From Chalciporus piperatus (taxonomy: Eukaryota > Basidiomycota > Agaricomycetes > Boletales > Boletaceae), in contig JBBPTG010000400.1 in NCBI GenBank assembly GCA_038093975.1, positions 1 through 16,404 of the forward strand: a stretch of DNA of 16,404 bases. The letters are read 5' to 3'. A program made the translations under genes and the position numbers. Each line of letters opens with the position of its first letter. Within the stretch, counting starts at the first letter, position 1. Below are positions 8,041-16,404 of this stretch, piece by piece. The notes under the pieces were generated by a model. The model was given only the letters and a program-made list of their open reading frames with translations, was not told where the DNA came from and did no database searches.

Positions 8041-10800
8041 TATTTTGACAGCAAGCAGGATATGAGCCATCGGGAAGGATGTGTGCCCTGTCGGGTGAAT
8101 TGGGATAGTTGGACTCGAGATATTGCAGGATGACCTGGCCCTGCAAAGATGTGGTGGGATGACGACTGCGTTCCTGTGGCTTTAAAAGTGCATAACCCGC
8201 ACCAATCTCCTTCGACCATTTGGGAAAAGGTAGCTTCTTCGTCTCAGAATCAAGGGTGGGGTCCATGACAAGGAGAGCGTTCTTTTGGGCTCGGCGTAAA
8301 GCACGCTGCACAAGATTAGCGTAAGGGTTGGATGGTTGGCGAATCTCAGAGACGAGATTGCCTATCGTGCGTTCCATGGTCCACTGGGAAGCACACACAA
8401 GGAGTCCTTTGGTAATAATTTCGTTTGCGTAGTGAGTGAGAGCGTGAATGCTTTGTCGGGTGAAGTGGATGTGGGAGACTTTACGCTGATAGTAGAGCTC
8501 TTCAAATTCATCTACGAACTCAAAAAGCAACTTTGCAGCTTCGTGAAGCTGAGAACGTGTGATTCTGTGCTGGGAGATGATACAGACAGCGCGCACGAGC
8601 TTGCAGAAATGTTCCCAGTATGGTGATGGGAGCATGCCATGCAAGACCATAGGACCAAGGCCATAAAGGAGGAGTGTGAACTCCCAGGCCTTGTATCCAC
8701 TGTGGATCTTCTCAGCAGGGTTGCGAGGGGGACGGTCAAAACATCCTGGAAGATAAGGGACAACAGAACCGACGAGCTTTCCAAACTTCTCCCATTGTTT
8801 CCCCACGAGAACAGCCCAGGGCCATTCTGCGACACTGTCTGAGGGATCACATTCAAAAGTTCCACGCCACAATGGGATGAGAAGATCGGGGATGTTGAGA
8901 GAGAGGAGGTGCATCAGATCAGATGCGAAGCATGCAGGCACCCCGAGTGTTTGATCGAAGGGGAAGCCAAGGAATATGGATGGCTTGGAGATCCCAGTCG
9001 TAAATCGGCGCTTCTTGTAATCAGCCTCGCTGCGTGAGAGGAGAAGATAGGTGAGATTTTGCCAATATTCCTCATGAGAGGATGTCGAGAGACGTCGAAT
9101 ATTAACGGCAGGATGGGTACACCCGGCGACATCGTAGGATGGATCGCGCGGTTTCTTGTGCGTCGCATAATACGTCTTTTGAGTCTTCTTGTGTCTTCCT
9201 TTGATCCCGCAATATAACCGACATCCCCGCTTGCCCTGGTGCCCAACGAAGCCGTTGAGATAAGCTAGCCCGGGACCATCGGCTGTACCAAGAGCGAGAA
9301 ATGGGTGGGAGGTAACTGTGAGATTTCGAGAGGAATCTCAAATCTGTAGCCCTTCTTGCATGAGGGCCGAGAGATGGTGAAACCCGGGATAGAGAAACGA
9401 GTCGAAATTCTTTGGTTTCTCAGGTCCAGGAATGATAAAAGCAGGGAGTACATATTTTTTCTTGTAGCGAGAATCAGGAGAATGATCGAAGACGACCCAG
9501 ATGGACATCCAGCAGTCCGAAGCCTTGTTTTTGAAAAGCTGAGCTCCGTCCACGGACATCATGAGGACAATGTCATCTGGTCCAATTTTGCCCTCCTGAA
9601 CAGTGGCGAGATAGTCTGTACCATCAATAAAGTCCTCCCACTGTGTTTGAATACCACCAGACCGTTCTAACTCGTCGAGAAGCTCCTGAGTATGTGTCTG
9701 ACGATACCGCATCGCATGCGCGCTTTCAGGATGTCTATAAAGAGCTTGGAGCTGGGGGCTGATAGGGAACGTAACAAATTGTAGACGGGGTTTACCGCGT
9801 TCGTCGAAACGAGCTTGATCGCACTGCGGACAGTGCGTGCACTTTGCAAAGGGACCAGTGAATGCTAAGCACTTGGTAATGCACATGTCATGTAGGACTT
9901 CTTCGACACCACTCAGCTTGGCAACGGTACGCTTGATTTGAGCGAGAGATGGCAAGTCAACGCCGTCATATTCGATGTGCGCGGCACGAGCTTTGATGTA
10001 ATCCTCGTCTGCATGGCTGAGATCGAGGTAGAAACGAAGTGCGAGACGAAGTGCTCGATCGGCAGCAAGCTCCAAATCGAGGGATGAGGTAGGAGGGTTT
10101 CGAAGACGTTCGATCATCTCTTCGGAGAGACCAGAGGTGTCATCGTCAAGGGAGGCCAGCTGTAGTCCCGTAATGAAAGCAAGAGAGGCAAGGAGATCAG
10201 CTAACTTGACGTTCTTGTAGATCTCGTTCACCAAGAATCTATCGGTGGACCCGCATCGTCGTTTGGATCCTCTTCTTGAGATGGGGATTCACGACCGGGA
10301 GGTGTTTGGGGGGGAGAAAATTTCTGCGGGGAACCTGGAGGAGTGGGGGGTGGAGAAAAACCATTTGGGGGATGAAACGACATGTCCGGAGAAGAAAATC
10401 GCTGTGGGGGACGAACAGGTGATGGCTGAGAGCGGGGAGATCTGGAAGGTTCGTCTTCTTCATCCTGGATCTCTTCTACCTTGACTGATCGCTGCCGTCC
10501 TGTTCGACGAAGCTCCTAGGGCCACTATTAGAGTGAAGAAAGGAACGAACGGAAATCGTAACTTACGGGCTGTGCGGAAGAGTCTGGGTTTGCATGAGGT
10601 TGGGACCGCGGTATGGTGCGTCTTGGTTGAATGGGGGATCGCTGAGAAAGGAGACCGTGAAAGCGTCCTGCAGCAATAGCTTCAGTGATATGCCTGTCCT
10701 CGTCGCGATATTTCTTATGTGTCCTGAAAACGCCTCTAGTCACTTCACGGGCTGTCCCTGCACACTTTCTCTGGCAGTTGCAATGATATCTGTGGGCCAT
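7838..10800 (-). pseudogene. Tnp2-family (Plavaka/CACTA-like) transposase, catalytic part, inactivated
   Basis: Exon 1 (10800-10567, 78 codons) starts MAHRYHCNCQRKCAG, a Cys-rich N-terminus. A 51-bp GT-AG intron (10566-10516) follows, with branch-like CTCTAAT. Exon 2 opens with an acidic, Pro-rich linker (QRFSSPDMSFHPPNGF). The main frame then gives IERLRNPP, the metal-binding motif KCTHCPQCDQARFD, the catalytic block VLMMSVDGAQLFKNK (Asp codon at 9548-9550), WVVFDHSPDSRYKKKYVLPA, TADGPGLAYLNGFVGHQGKR (second Asp at 9278-9280), GCRLYCGIKGRHK, DLMHLLSLNIPDLLIPLWRG and FEEFEELYYQRKVSHIHFTR-like helices down to about 8050. This is the RNase H-like DDE core known from Tnp2. Defects are an in-frame TGA at 9338-9340, where the family normally has Trp, and a frame change between about 10290 and 10230. 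Past about 8050 the frame runs to a stop at 7838 through unrelated sequence. No active enzyme is expected. Confidence 0.8.
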
Positions 10801-10819
10801 TGGACTCGGAGATCACAAA

Positions 10820-10882
10820 GTGGTAGGTAAAGGATGAGAGTGGATGAACACAGTCGATCTATTCTCTTCCTTTACCTACCAC
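10820..10882. repeat. 15-bp perfect inverted repeat upstream of the transposase start
   Basis: The arms gtggtaggtaaagga (10820-10834) and tcctttacctaccac (10868-10882) are perfect inverted copies separated by 33 bp. The near arm is 19 bp upstream of the transposase ATG at 10800 on the minus strand, so the hairpin lies in the promoter or 5' leader. It could be a binding site for the transposase or accessory protein, or a leader hairpin; no direct evidence favours either. Confidence 0.75.
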
Positions 10883-11111
10883 CGAGAGCAATCCTATGTG
10901 ACCCCAGAGGAACGAATCGAGAAGGTCGTCGAAGAGAAGCAGCGTCAGGATATCGGAGTCAGACCGGCCCGAGCGTGTTCTAATTGGTGTCTCGTAGCAC
11001 TACGTGCTATCTGGTTCATGTTATTTGGATTGACCGAGGACAATGGCAAATCGAGCCACTTGAGTGTATTACACTGTATCTACTATTTGGATCTGTTAAT
11101 CACTGTAGCAC
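10883..11111. other. Transposase upstream region, no gene
   Basis: This stretch between the inverted repeat and the right terminal repeat has no convincing frame. It contains small palindromic words (for example tagcac-tac-gtgcta near 10996-11010) and CACTGT motifs near 11070 and 11101. It would hold the transposase promoter and subterminal binding sites. Confidence 0.4.
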
Positions 11112-11149
11112 TTTGTACTATACTGTTGTAGCTTTTGACTGGGTTGCAA
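11112..11149 (-). repeat. Right terminal inverted repeat (proposed)
   Basis: This is the inverted partner of 3910-3947; read on the minus strand it starts TTGCAACCCAGTCAAAA. It lies about 310 bp upstream of the transposase start codon at 10800, where a transposon end would be expected. The outer limit is uncertain and may extend to around 11195. Confidence 0.55.
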
Positions 11150-11219
11150 CGCTCGACTGTTGCAGTATTTGTTAGTGCCATGGATGCCAGCACGGATGGT
11201 TACTTACGGAGTAAAAAGT

Positions 11220-11380
11220 CATCAGGGAAAACCTCCCCTGGATAATTGCATAGAATTGTAGATAATCTCAGCTAATACTTGGAATTTTCGAAAAAAAAAA
11301 AACTTGAAATTTCATGAATTATCTGGAATTTGACCACCCCTGACTATGTATTTGTTGATATTTTATGATAATTCATGATG
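11220..11380 (+). repeat. Dispersed AT-rich repeat, copy 1
   Basis: The first 32 bases (11220-11251) match 15547-15578 at 28 positions. Further shared words follow in the same order: ACTTGG, AATTTTCG, a 13-bp AATTTCATGAATTA-like word, and TGATAATTCATGA at 11366-11378. It also has a run of A around 11290-11301. No coding potential was seen. The family is not recognised; a short non-autonomous element or the end of a larger one is possible. Confidence 0.65.
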
Positions 11381-11389
11381 TTTTACCCT

Positions 11390-11855
11390 TGTAGTAGAGT
11401 GTACAGAAAGCGTACAAAAAAGTGTACTAAGTGTAGTCAAGATTGTATTAGGATTGAGTGTAGCTCAAGTGTATAAAAGAGTGGAGTGAAAGTGTAGTTA
11501 AAAGTGTGGGAAAGTGTACTGTGATTGAGTGTAGCTAAAGTGTACAAAAAAGCGTAGTGAAAGTGTAGTTACAAGTGTGGGAAAGTGTATTGTGATAGAG
11601 TGTAGCTAAAATGTACATAAAAGTGTAGTCAAGAGTGAGGGTAAATGAGTGTAGCTAAAGTGTGCAAAAAAGTGTACTAAAAGTGTAGTTAGCAATGTGG
11701 GAAAGTGTACTGTGATTGAGTGTAGCTAAAGTGTACAAAAAAGCGTACTGAAAGTGTAGTCAAGAGTGTATTAGCATTGAGTGTGGCTGTGTACCAAAAA
11801 AGCGTAGTGAAACTCTAATCAAATGAGTAGGACAGTGTAGCTAGATTGAGGATCA
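11390..11855 (+). repeat. Minisatellite with 71-bp period
   Basis: The landmark GAGTGTAGCT starts at 11456, 11527, 11598, 11647 and 11718, with a variant at 11779. Spacings are 71, 71, 49, 71 and 61 bp. The unit is built from shorter related words (AGTGTAC, AAAGTGTAG, AAAAAAGCGTA), so it probably grew from a simpler repeat. Copies are imperfect. There is no long open frame across it and no CRISPR-like constant-repeat and unique-spacer pattern. Confidence 0.9.
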
Positions 11856-12858
11856 GACAGATGAGTGTCGTCCTAGCTCACCTTTACCTTGATCCCTTGA
11901 CAAATCACCTCAAGTACACTGTTCCTGAATAAATCTCCTATCAACTTATGGCTTTGCTTCAGTTAATGCTCAAATCAACTACAGTACTGATATAGGACTT
12001 ATGCACATGTCCGCTTTCAATTTGACATATTTATGCCACTGAATGAAGCCTCTAATGGTGATAAATATGCTGGAATAGCATCACTATACCTGATCTACAA
12101 CTTAGAGTGTTGCTAGCTATGATGTGGAAGCCACAATGTTGTATTTTCCATATGTTTTGCAAAGTCTCCTAAATCTCGAATTCATTTCCCACACTTCTTA
12201 TATGTTTAAATCACGCTTTCCTGCTTCAATTCTCACTTGATGGACTCAAGAAAGTATGGAGAAATATCCCCCAATGTATACTAGAGGTCTAGATAGTCGC
12301 CCTTAACATATATTCCATAGGGCACTTTCTATACCCCTGTCATACAAAAGGTGAAAAAGCGTACTGGAAGAGTTCAGAGACCTCTGGAGAGGGTGTGTAA
12401 TGATAGAACTCAGGGCTATAGTGGTCTGATGGACCTCCATACCTCACCGAGTCAACCCAGGATCAGTACAGCTTCCAAGAGCCAGAAGAGGGTCAGGAGG
12501 AGAATATGTCATAACTTCACCAGCTTCTATCCCAGCCACTTGGGCTTGTTATATGTTCTAACTATATATGAAGGGTGTTTGGGTATGTACTCTGTAGACC
12601 CATACCCTCAATATGTCAAAAATGCGGTTATGTTTTTGTTTTCTCCCCCTATACTGGTATATTCCCTTACAGAGGCTTTCAAAACATCAAATAAGCGGTG
12701 GGAATAATCTAATATAGTACATATAGCATGTATCTACCTTCTGATCATGTATACAGGCAGGGAAAGCAGCTGAACTGAAGGGGGAAGCCTGTAAAACATA
12801 TAATCTAGGAGGTTTCCAATATGGGCACTGATGTCATGCTTCTTTTCTGTGCCTGGGA
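11856..12858. other. AT-rich gene-free stretch
   Basis: No gene is supported here. An open frame at 12351-12707 lacks an ATG start at that position, shows no recognisable domain and has no splice partners. The sequence looks like old intergenic or decayed transposon DNA. Confidence 0.45.
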
Positions 12859-12980
12859 CCCTGGAATGCTTATGTAACTAAAAAAGCGGACCAACCAAAT
12901 GCATTGCAAGATATGTTGCATTAAATTTTCCCTGGGATGCTTATGTAATCAAAATGCGGACTTACATTGTATTGCAATAG
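12859..12980 (+). repeat. Two-copy tandem duplication, 71-bp offset
   Basis: CCCTGGAATGCTTATGTAA (12859) and CCCTGGGATGCTTATGTAA (12930) begin two diverged copies that also share an AAAA-GCGGAC word and ATTGCAA. The offset equals the minisatellite period but the sequence is unrelated. Confidence 0.7.
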
Positions 12981-13135
12981 GAAGGCAAAATGGCTAGGGA
13001 GTGAAGTACAGTGAATTTTGCAACACAGAGGACAATGACTACAGGGATTGATGCAACAGGACTCCAGGATGTGGTGAGACAACGGAAAGACGACGGAAAG
13101 ACGACAAGCGAAGGAGGGTGAATCATAATCTCGGT

Positions 13136-13221
13136 CCAGATTCTAGGTGGTGTGCGGTGTTTGAAATCGGGGTCAAAATTTTCGGAAAAAACACGCGCAG
13201 AAAACACCACCTAGAATCTGG
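13136..13221. repeat. 18-bp perfect inverted repeat upstream of the DUF6589 gene
   Basis: The arms at 13136-13153 (ccagattctaggtggtgt) and 13204-13221 are exact inverted copies separated by 50 bp, which contain the palindromic aaaatttt. The inner arm ends 94 bp before the ATG at 13315. It could be a tiny inserted foldback element, a transposon terminal remnant or an operator. No matching arm was seen downstream of the gene. Confidence 0.85.
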
Positions 13222-13314
13222 TGTAGTTCGTATAGAAGGGGGTAGATCGAGTCCGGCCCGGTGTAAAATTCTGTACCGTGGTTGCTCGATATAGTAAATC
13301 CCTGACGGACCTTT

Positions 13315-15518
13315 ATGGACGACTACAACTATTGGGCTGATCTCGAAGCATTCGACGATGCCGAGCTCCTGTGCATTGACAACTGTCATTGCACAGGTTG
13401 CACTTCAGCCCATGAACCAGATGAACCAGACCCCAACAATGTCGACTCCGAAGAGGATGGTGACCCAACCCAGCCTAATCCCCTCGTAGATGCTCCCTCA
13501 GAACCCCTACCCCACGGAGAGCCAATTCAACGCGCACGCACATGCAGTCTCAAGACCCAGCTACTCGGCCAGGACATTGCTGCGAAAGTTTCGAACATTT
13601 TGGCAGCAATTCGGGAGGAAGGGATGGATCTCCCCCTCTTCCTTGACGCACTCTTTTGGGGCGAACCAGCTTGCCATATTCCCGCATCATTTCGCTATGC
13701 AAGGACATCCCTACTCGTTAGTGAAGAGCTACCTGGCATCCTCGATCGGTGGTACCGACCACCTCGCACACGCCACAAAGACCGTCGACCCGCAGGCACG
13801 CGCCGTACATTGAAGGAGTTTGCTATTCGCATCACGAACTCCCTCGTCGACAAAGAAATGGAGCGCATCGCCTTCCTCTTCTACTCTGATCCCGACGAGC
13901 TCTCCAAGCACCACCTCACCACCTTCGATTTTGATGCGTTTACCACTGCTGTTCGTGACGAAGCACCTCTTCTCTGGCAGCAAGTTGAGCGCCTTGTTTC
14001 TCGGGATGTTCAACGCATTCGGAACTCACAAAAAAACACAGCCGTGGTGTGTTCTTTGTCATTTTACGATGTCGCGAGATGTTCTAATTGATGGCGGGAT
14101 CCAAACAGGTCGTCCTCAGCATTTTATCGCAAGCCCAATATTCACGATCTCACCGCCAAGGCAAGATCACCAAAATTTGGGCATTATACCTGAAAGCCTG
14201 TGGTCTATCCGCTCGCGCCTTTGATGCCCTTCACCTCCTAGGCATCGTGATGAGTCACAAATGGGCCGCGGATGCATATGGCATCCTATCCGATCACGCG
14301 ATGGAGGATGTGCGAGGAGTTATTCAAAGAGCTCCGTGGCTCATCACACACGATAACGTCAATATACCAATGCGTGTATTTTCTCAACGCCTGCACAATC
14401 AAAGTCATTTCATCAGTGGATGTGCTGCCACTGTCTGGGAGTTACCTCCGGATGCAAAGCTACCGCCTGACGTAAATCACCGATTCCTCCAATCTCTCGC
14501 CGAGCACAGCAAGACTATTTTCTCTTACTCCGATGTTTTGGACGGTGATCCGCAAGCTCTGAATCACCTTGCGAATCAAAACATTCATCATATTCTTCGC
14601 ATTCTCCTCGACTCCCCTGCATTCCTCAACTATCAACATCGTGATGCAAATATCCTTCAACCGCCTCCCCCCGTGCACCAGCTCAAATCAGGGCCAAGCT
14701 GCATCATCAAGCAACATATCCTAAAGACGCAGGATCAGGAGGAGGCAAGTTACGACGGCAATGATAAAGCCATCCTCGGGTGGTTCCGTCAACTCGGTAT
14801 CGCAACCGAGGAAGAGATGAAAAAGACAGGGATGGAGAGGTTGTTGATCTGGGTCGGCGATCAACTTACGGTGGAGAGATTACGGGGGCTTCGCAGATAT
14901 CGCCATGAGGACATCACCGCCTATGATCGCATGGACTGGATGTTGCCACTCTTCGGATGGTTCCACCTTGTCATGGCCTTTGCAAACTCTCTCCACAAGC
15001 AATATCTTGGAACATCGGCTTCCATCGGTGGGTTGCAGCAGGCATTCGACATTTTGCAGCGCAAGGGTTTACAGAAGACCGAGACAAAAGGGCCTTTTTG
15101 GGCTCATCTTGATGAAGCCCTGCATCATATTGGTGAGGCTCATTTGCGTGCCTCGTGGCTGGCAGTTGCTGGTGTTTCAGATCTCGCCGAACTCAAAAAC
15201 AAATCCCCGTCCACATTACGACATCTCGCAGGGCGGGTTTACAAGGAACATGCATCCCGTTATGCTTTGACCAGGATGGAGCAAAGATCAGCCAGCAAAC
15301 AGGATCAAGTCCAGATGCAGTTTACAATGTGGAACACTGATATCCTGTCATATATTGAGCTCACAGATGCTATCAAAGTTGGCGATGTTGGTCGCATGGA
15401 GGATCTACTACCCACATTACTTTTCCGATTTGCGGGTGGAGGAAATCCAAAGTACACGATTGAGATATTGGAGCTACTTCAGGGTCTACGACAAGAGTGG
15501 CCAGCGGATATCAGGTAG
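13315..15518 (+). CDS. DUF6589 domain-containing protein, C-terminally truncated
   Basis: Exon 1 is 13315-14046 (244 codons). A 62-bp GT-AG intron (14047-14108, branch-like TTCTAAT) joins in frame to exon 2 (14109-15518), giving 713 aa. An in-frame TGA just upstream supports this ATG. Residues 1-60 are acidic with an N-terminal Cys cluster (CIDNCHCTGC). Family-like blocks follow: FRYARTSLLVSEELPGILDR, AQYSRSHRQGKITKIWALYL, LSARAFDALHLLGIVMSHKW, HDNVNIPMRVFSQR (Asp326), WVGDQLTVERLRGLRR (Asp495), LPLFGWFHLVMAFAN (His530), HLDEALHHIGEAHL (Glu580, Glu587) and GGGNPKYTIEILELLQGLR. The family is common in agaricomycetes and has no settled function. Members I recall continue well past this point. 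Here the stop falls inside AG|GTAGGT, a splice-donor match, and no following exon is seen, so the gene is probably truncated. Codon use looks like a normal gene. Confidence 0.72.
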
Positions 15519-15546
15519 GTTCCGCAACTTGGAATTCATTGGCACG

Positions 15547-15727
15547 CATCAGGAAAACCCTCCCCCTGATAATTGCATCAAATCCCATGTATTTTCAGGT
15601 AAAACTTGGTAAAATATGATAATAGCTCAATTTTCGCAATTTCATGAATTACGAACTAATTCCTAGCCTCCTCTGATCATCCTGATAATTATCAAGAATT
15701 ACTTCAAATACTTGATAATTCATGACT
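15547..15727 (+). repeat. Dispersed AT-rich repeat, copy 2
   Basis: This is a direct-orientation relative of 11220-11380, starting with the 28/32 match at 15547-15578 and ending with TGATAATTCATGA (15713-15725). It begins 28 bp after the last DUF6589 codon, so its insertion, or a rearrangement at it, could explain the lost 3' part of that gene. It is rich in GATAATT words that form small palindromes. Confidence 0.65.
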
Positions 15728-15905
15728 ATTACTAGAGTAATTCTACTGCCATTCATTGCTCTTCTTTCAATTTAACTTCACACAAAGCAAGGATAGAGAA
15801 AGATAAATCATATATATTGCCAGTGGCAGCATTATCTACTACATCTCATGTACTAATCTATCACTACAATAATGATGGGCTATGATGATGATGATGAGAT
15901 GATGG
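15728..15905. other. AT-rich spacer grading into GAT repeats
   Basis: No gene was seen. From about 15871 it becomes a short GATGAT simple repeat that leads into the tandem array to the right. Confidence 0.5.
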
Positions 15906-16404
15906 ACCTACCAGTGGTGATGGTGAGATGAGGGGATGATGGCATACACGAGTGAGCTGGAGGTGGTGGCAGGCATGAGCGAGAGTGAGTTGAGCAGTTG
16001 GGTTGGTGAGTGATGAAAACTTACCTCATGATGGTGGTGGGGCTGTTGAGCCCACATCTGCCATGTTGTACAAGTTGAGGGTGAAAGGTGAAGATGGTGG
16101 GAGGTGGTAGTGGTGGGGCGAACAGCCCGAGTTGCTTGGTGAAGTGAGCGGGTGAATTAGTGGGTGCGCAAAACGCACCTTGTGATGCTGGCGGGGCTAT
16201 TGAGCCCACGCTGGCTGGCCGTTCGTTCGAGATGAGGGTGAGGTGGGTTTGAAGGTGGTGGTGGTGGCCTGAGCCGTTGTGGACGAGGTGAGTGGATGTG
16301 GTGATGGGTGAGTGGGAACTCACCTAGTGAGGCCGGCGAGGCTACTAGTATTGAGCCCACACCGGCCATTTTTTTTTGAGGTCGAGGGTGAGCCGAGTTG
16401 TGTA
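15906..16404. repeat. Degenerate tandem array, unit about 117-154 bp, continues past right edge
   Basis: Units start at about 15906, 16023, 16177 and 16322, each beginning ACCT. In the last three the head carries a GGGCT-TTG-AGCCC-type hairpin word (for example ggggctattgagccc), and units end in a GGTGAGTG-rich tail. The tails are Gly/Val-rich GGTGGT sequence on the plus strand. On the minus strand each head is preceded by a short open peptide (A-x-V-G-S-x, for example MAGVGSILVASPASLG and ASVGSIAPPASQG) and ends in a splice-donor-like G|GTAAGT, G|GTGCGT or G|GTGAGT. This could be a repeated exon module or chance in a minisatellite. Confidence 0.65.

Larger units (their letters stand above)
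3910..11149 (-). mobile_element. Degenerate Plavaka/CACTA-type DNA transposon (proposed extent)
   Basis: The proposed element is bounded by imperfect inverted repeats (3910-3947 and 11112-11149). It contains a Tnp2-family transposase gene (10800 to 6901) and a second gene (6728 to 4405) in the same orientation. CACTA-group elements commonly carry a Tnp2-like catalytic gene plus a second DNA-binding or accessory gene, and basidiomycete Plavaka elements belong to this group. The length of about 7.2 kb is plausible for the group. The exact termini, terminal CACT-like bases and 3-bp target duplications were not identified, and the transposase is broken, so the copy should be immobile on its own. 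Confidence 0.55.

Noticed and set aside
11390..11855. Possible CRISPR-like array
   Set aside because: The whole 71-bp unit repeats with scattered substitutions. There are no unique spacers, and the DNA is fungal.
12351..12707. Plus-strand frame of 118 codons in the AT-rich stretch
   Set aside because: It begins at GTG, has no domain, no splice partner and no neighbouring coding signal.
11220..15727. The two dispersed repeat copies as an LTR pair
   Set aside because: Similarity is too low and too gappy for LTRs of one insertion, there are no TG...CA ends or target duplications, and no gag or pol lies between them.

Overview
This window looks like transposon-dense nuclear DNA of a basidiomycete fungus, most likely an agaricomycete. 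The signs are multi-exon genes with 40-62 bp GT-AG introns, a fungal Ty3/gypsy element, a CACTA-like Tnp2 (Plavaka-type) transposase, and a DUF6589-family gene. No host housekeeping gene, tRNA, rRNA, operon or CRISPR array is visible. Family assignments come from reading motifs, not from a database search.

Region 1 (1-3292, minus strand) is the 5' two thirds of a Ty3/gypsy retrotransposon that runs off the left edge. From right to left it has a 554-bp LTR (2739-3292) with a TATA box, a primer-binding region, a gag frame (2690-1398) ending in a CCHC zinc knuckle, and a pol frame (about 1404 to the edge) with aspartic protease and reverse transcriptase. Pol lies in the -1 frame relative to gag. 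The junction carries a textbook -1 frameshift cassette: slippery heptamer GGGTTTT, then the gag stop codon, then an 8-bp stem-loop starting 6 nt downstream. The primer-binding region is complementary to the predicted 5' end of the element's own transcript, which suggests Tf1/sushi-type self-priming instead of a tRNA primer.

Region 2 (3293-3909) has no gene. It contains a 22-bp perfect hairpin overlapping a four-run G-quadruplex motif.

Region 3 (about 3910-11149) is interpreted as one degenerate Plavaka/CACTA-type DNA transposon, bounded by imperfect terminal inverted repeats found here (3910-3947 and 11112-11149). Inside, on the minus strand, are a broken tnp2 transposase gene (10800 to 6901) and then, 172 bp downstream, an apparently intact six-exon gene (6728 to 4405) for an unrecognised 689-aa coiled-coil protein. 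The transposase gene has a frame change near 10240, an in-frame TGA at 9338-9340, a non-homologous block full of TCCGGA palindromes, and a perfect 103-bp tandem duplication that repeats an exon-intron junction. The second gene may be the element's accessory protein.

Region 4 (11150-13135) is non-coding: one copy of a dispersed AT-rich repeat, a 71-bp minisatellite and a two-copy duplication.

Region 5 (13136-15518, plus strand) has an 18-bp inverted repeat upstream of a two-exon DUF6589 gene. The gene's recognisable homology stops at a splice-donor-like sequence, 28 bp before a second copy of the dispersed repeat, so it appears truncated.

Region 6 (15547-16404) holds that second repeat copy and then a roughly 150-bp degenerate tandem array with recurrent splice-donor-like sites on the minus strand.
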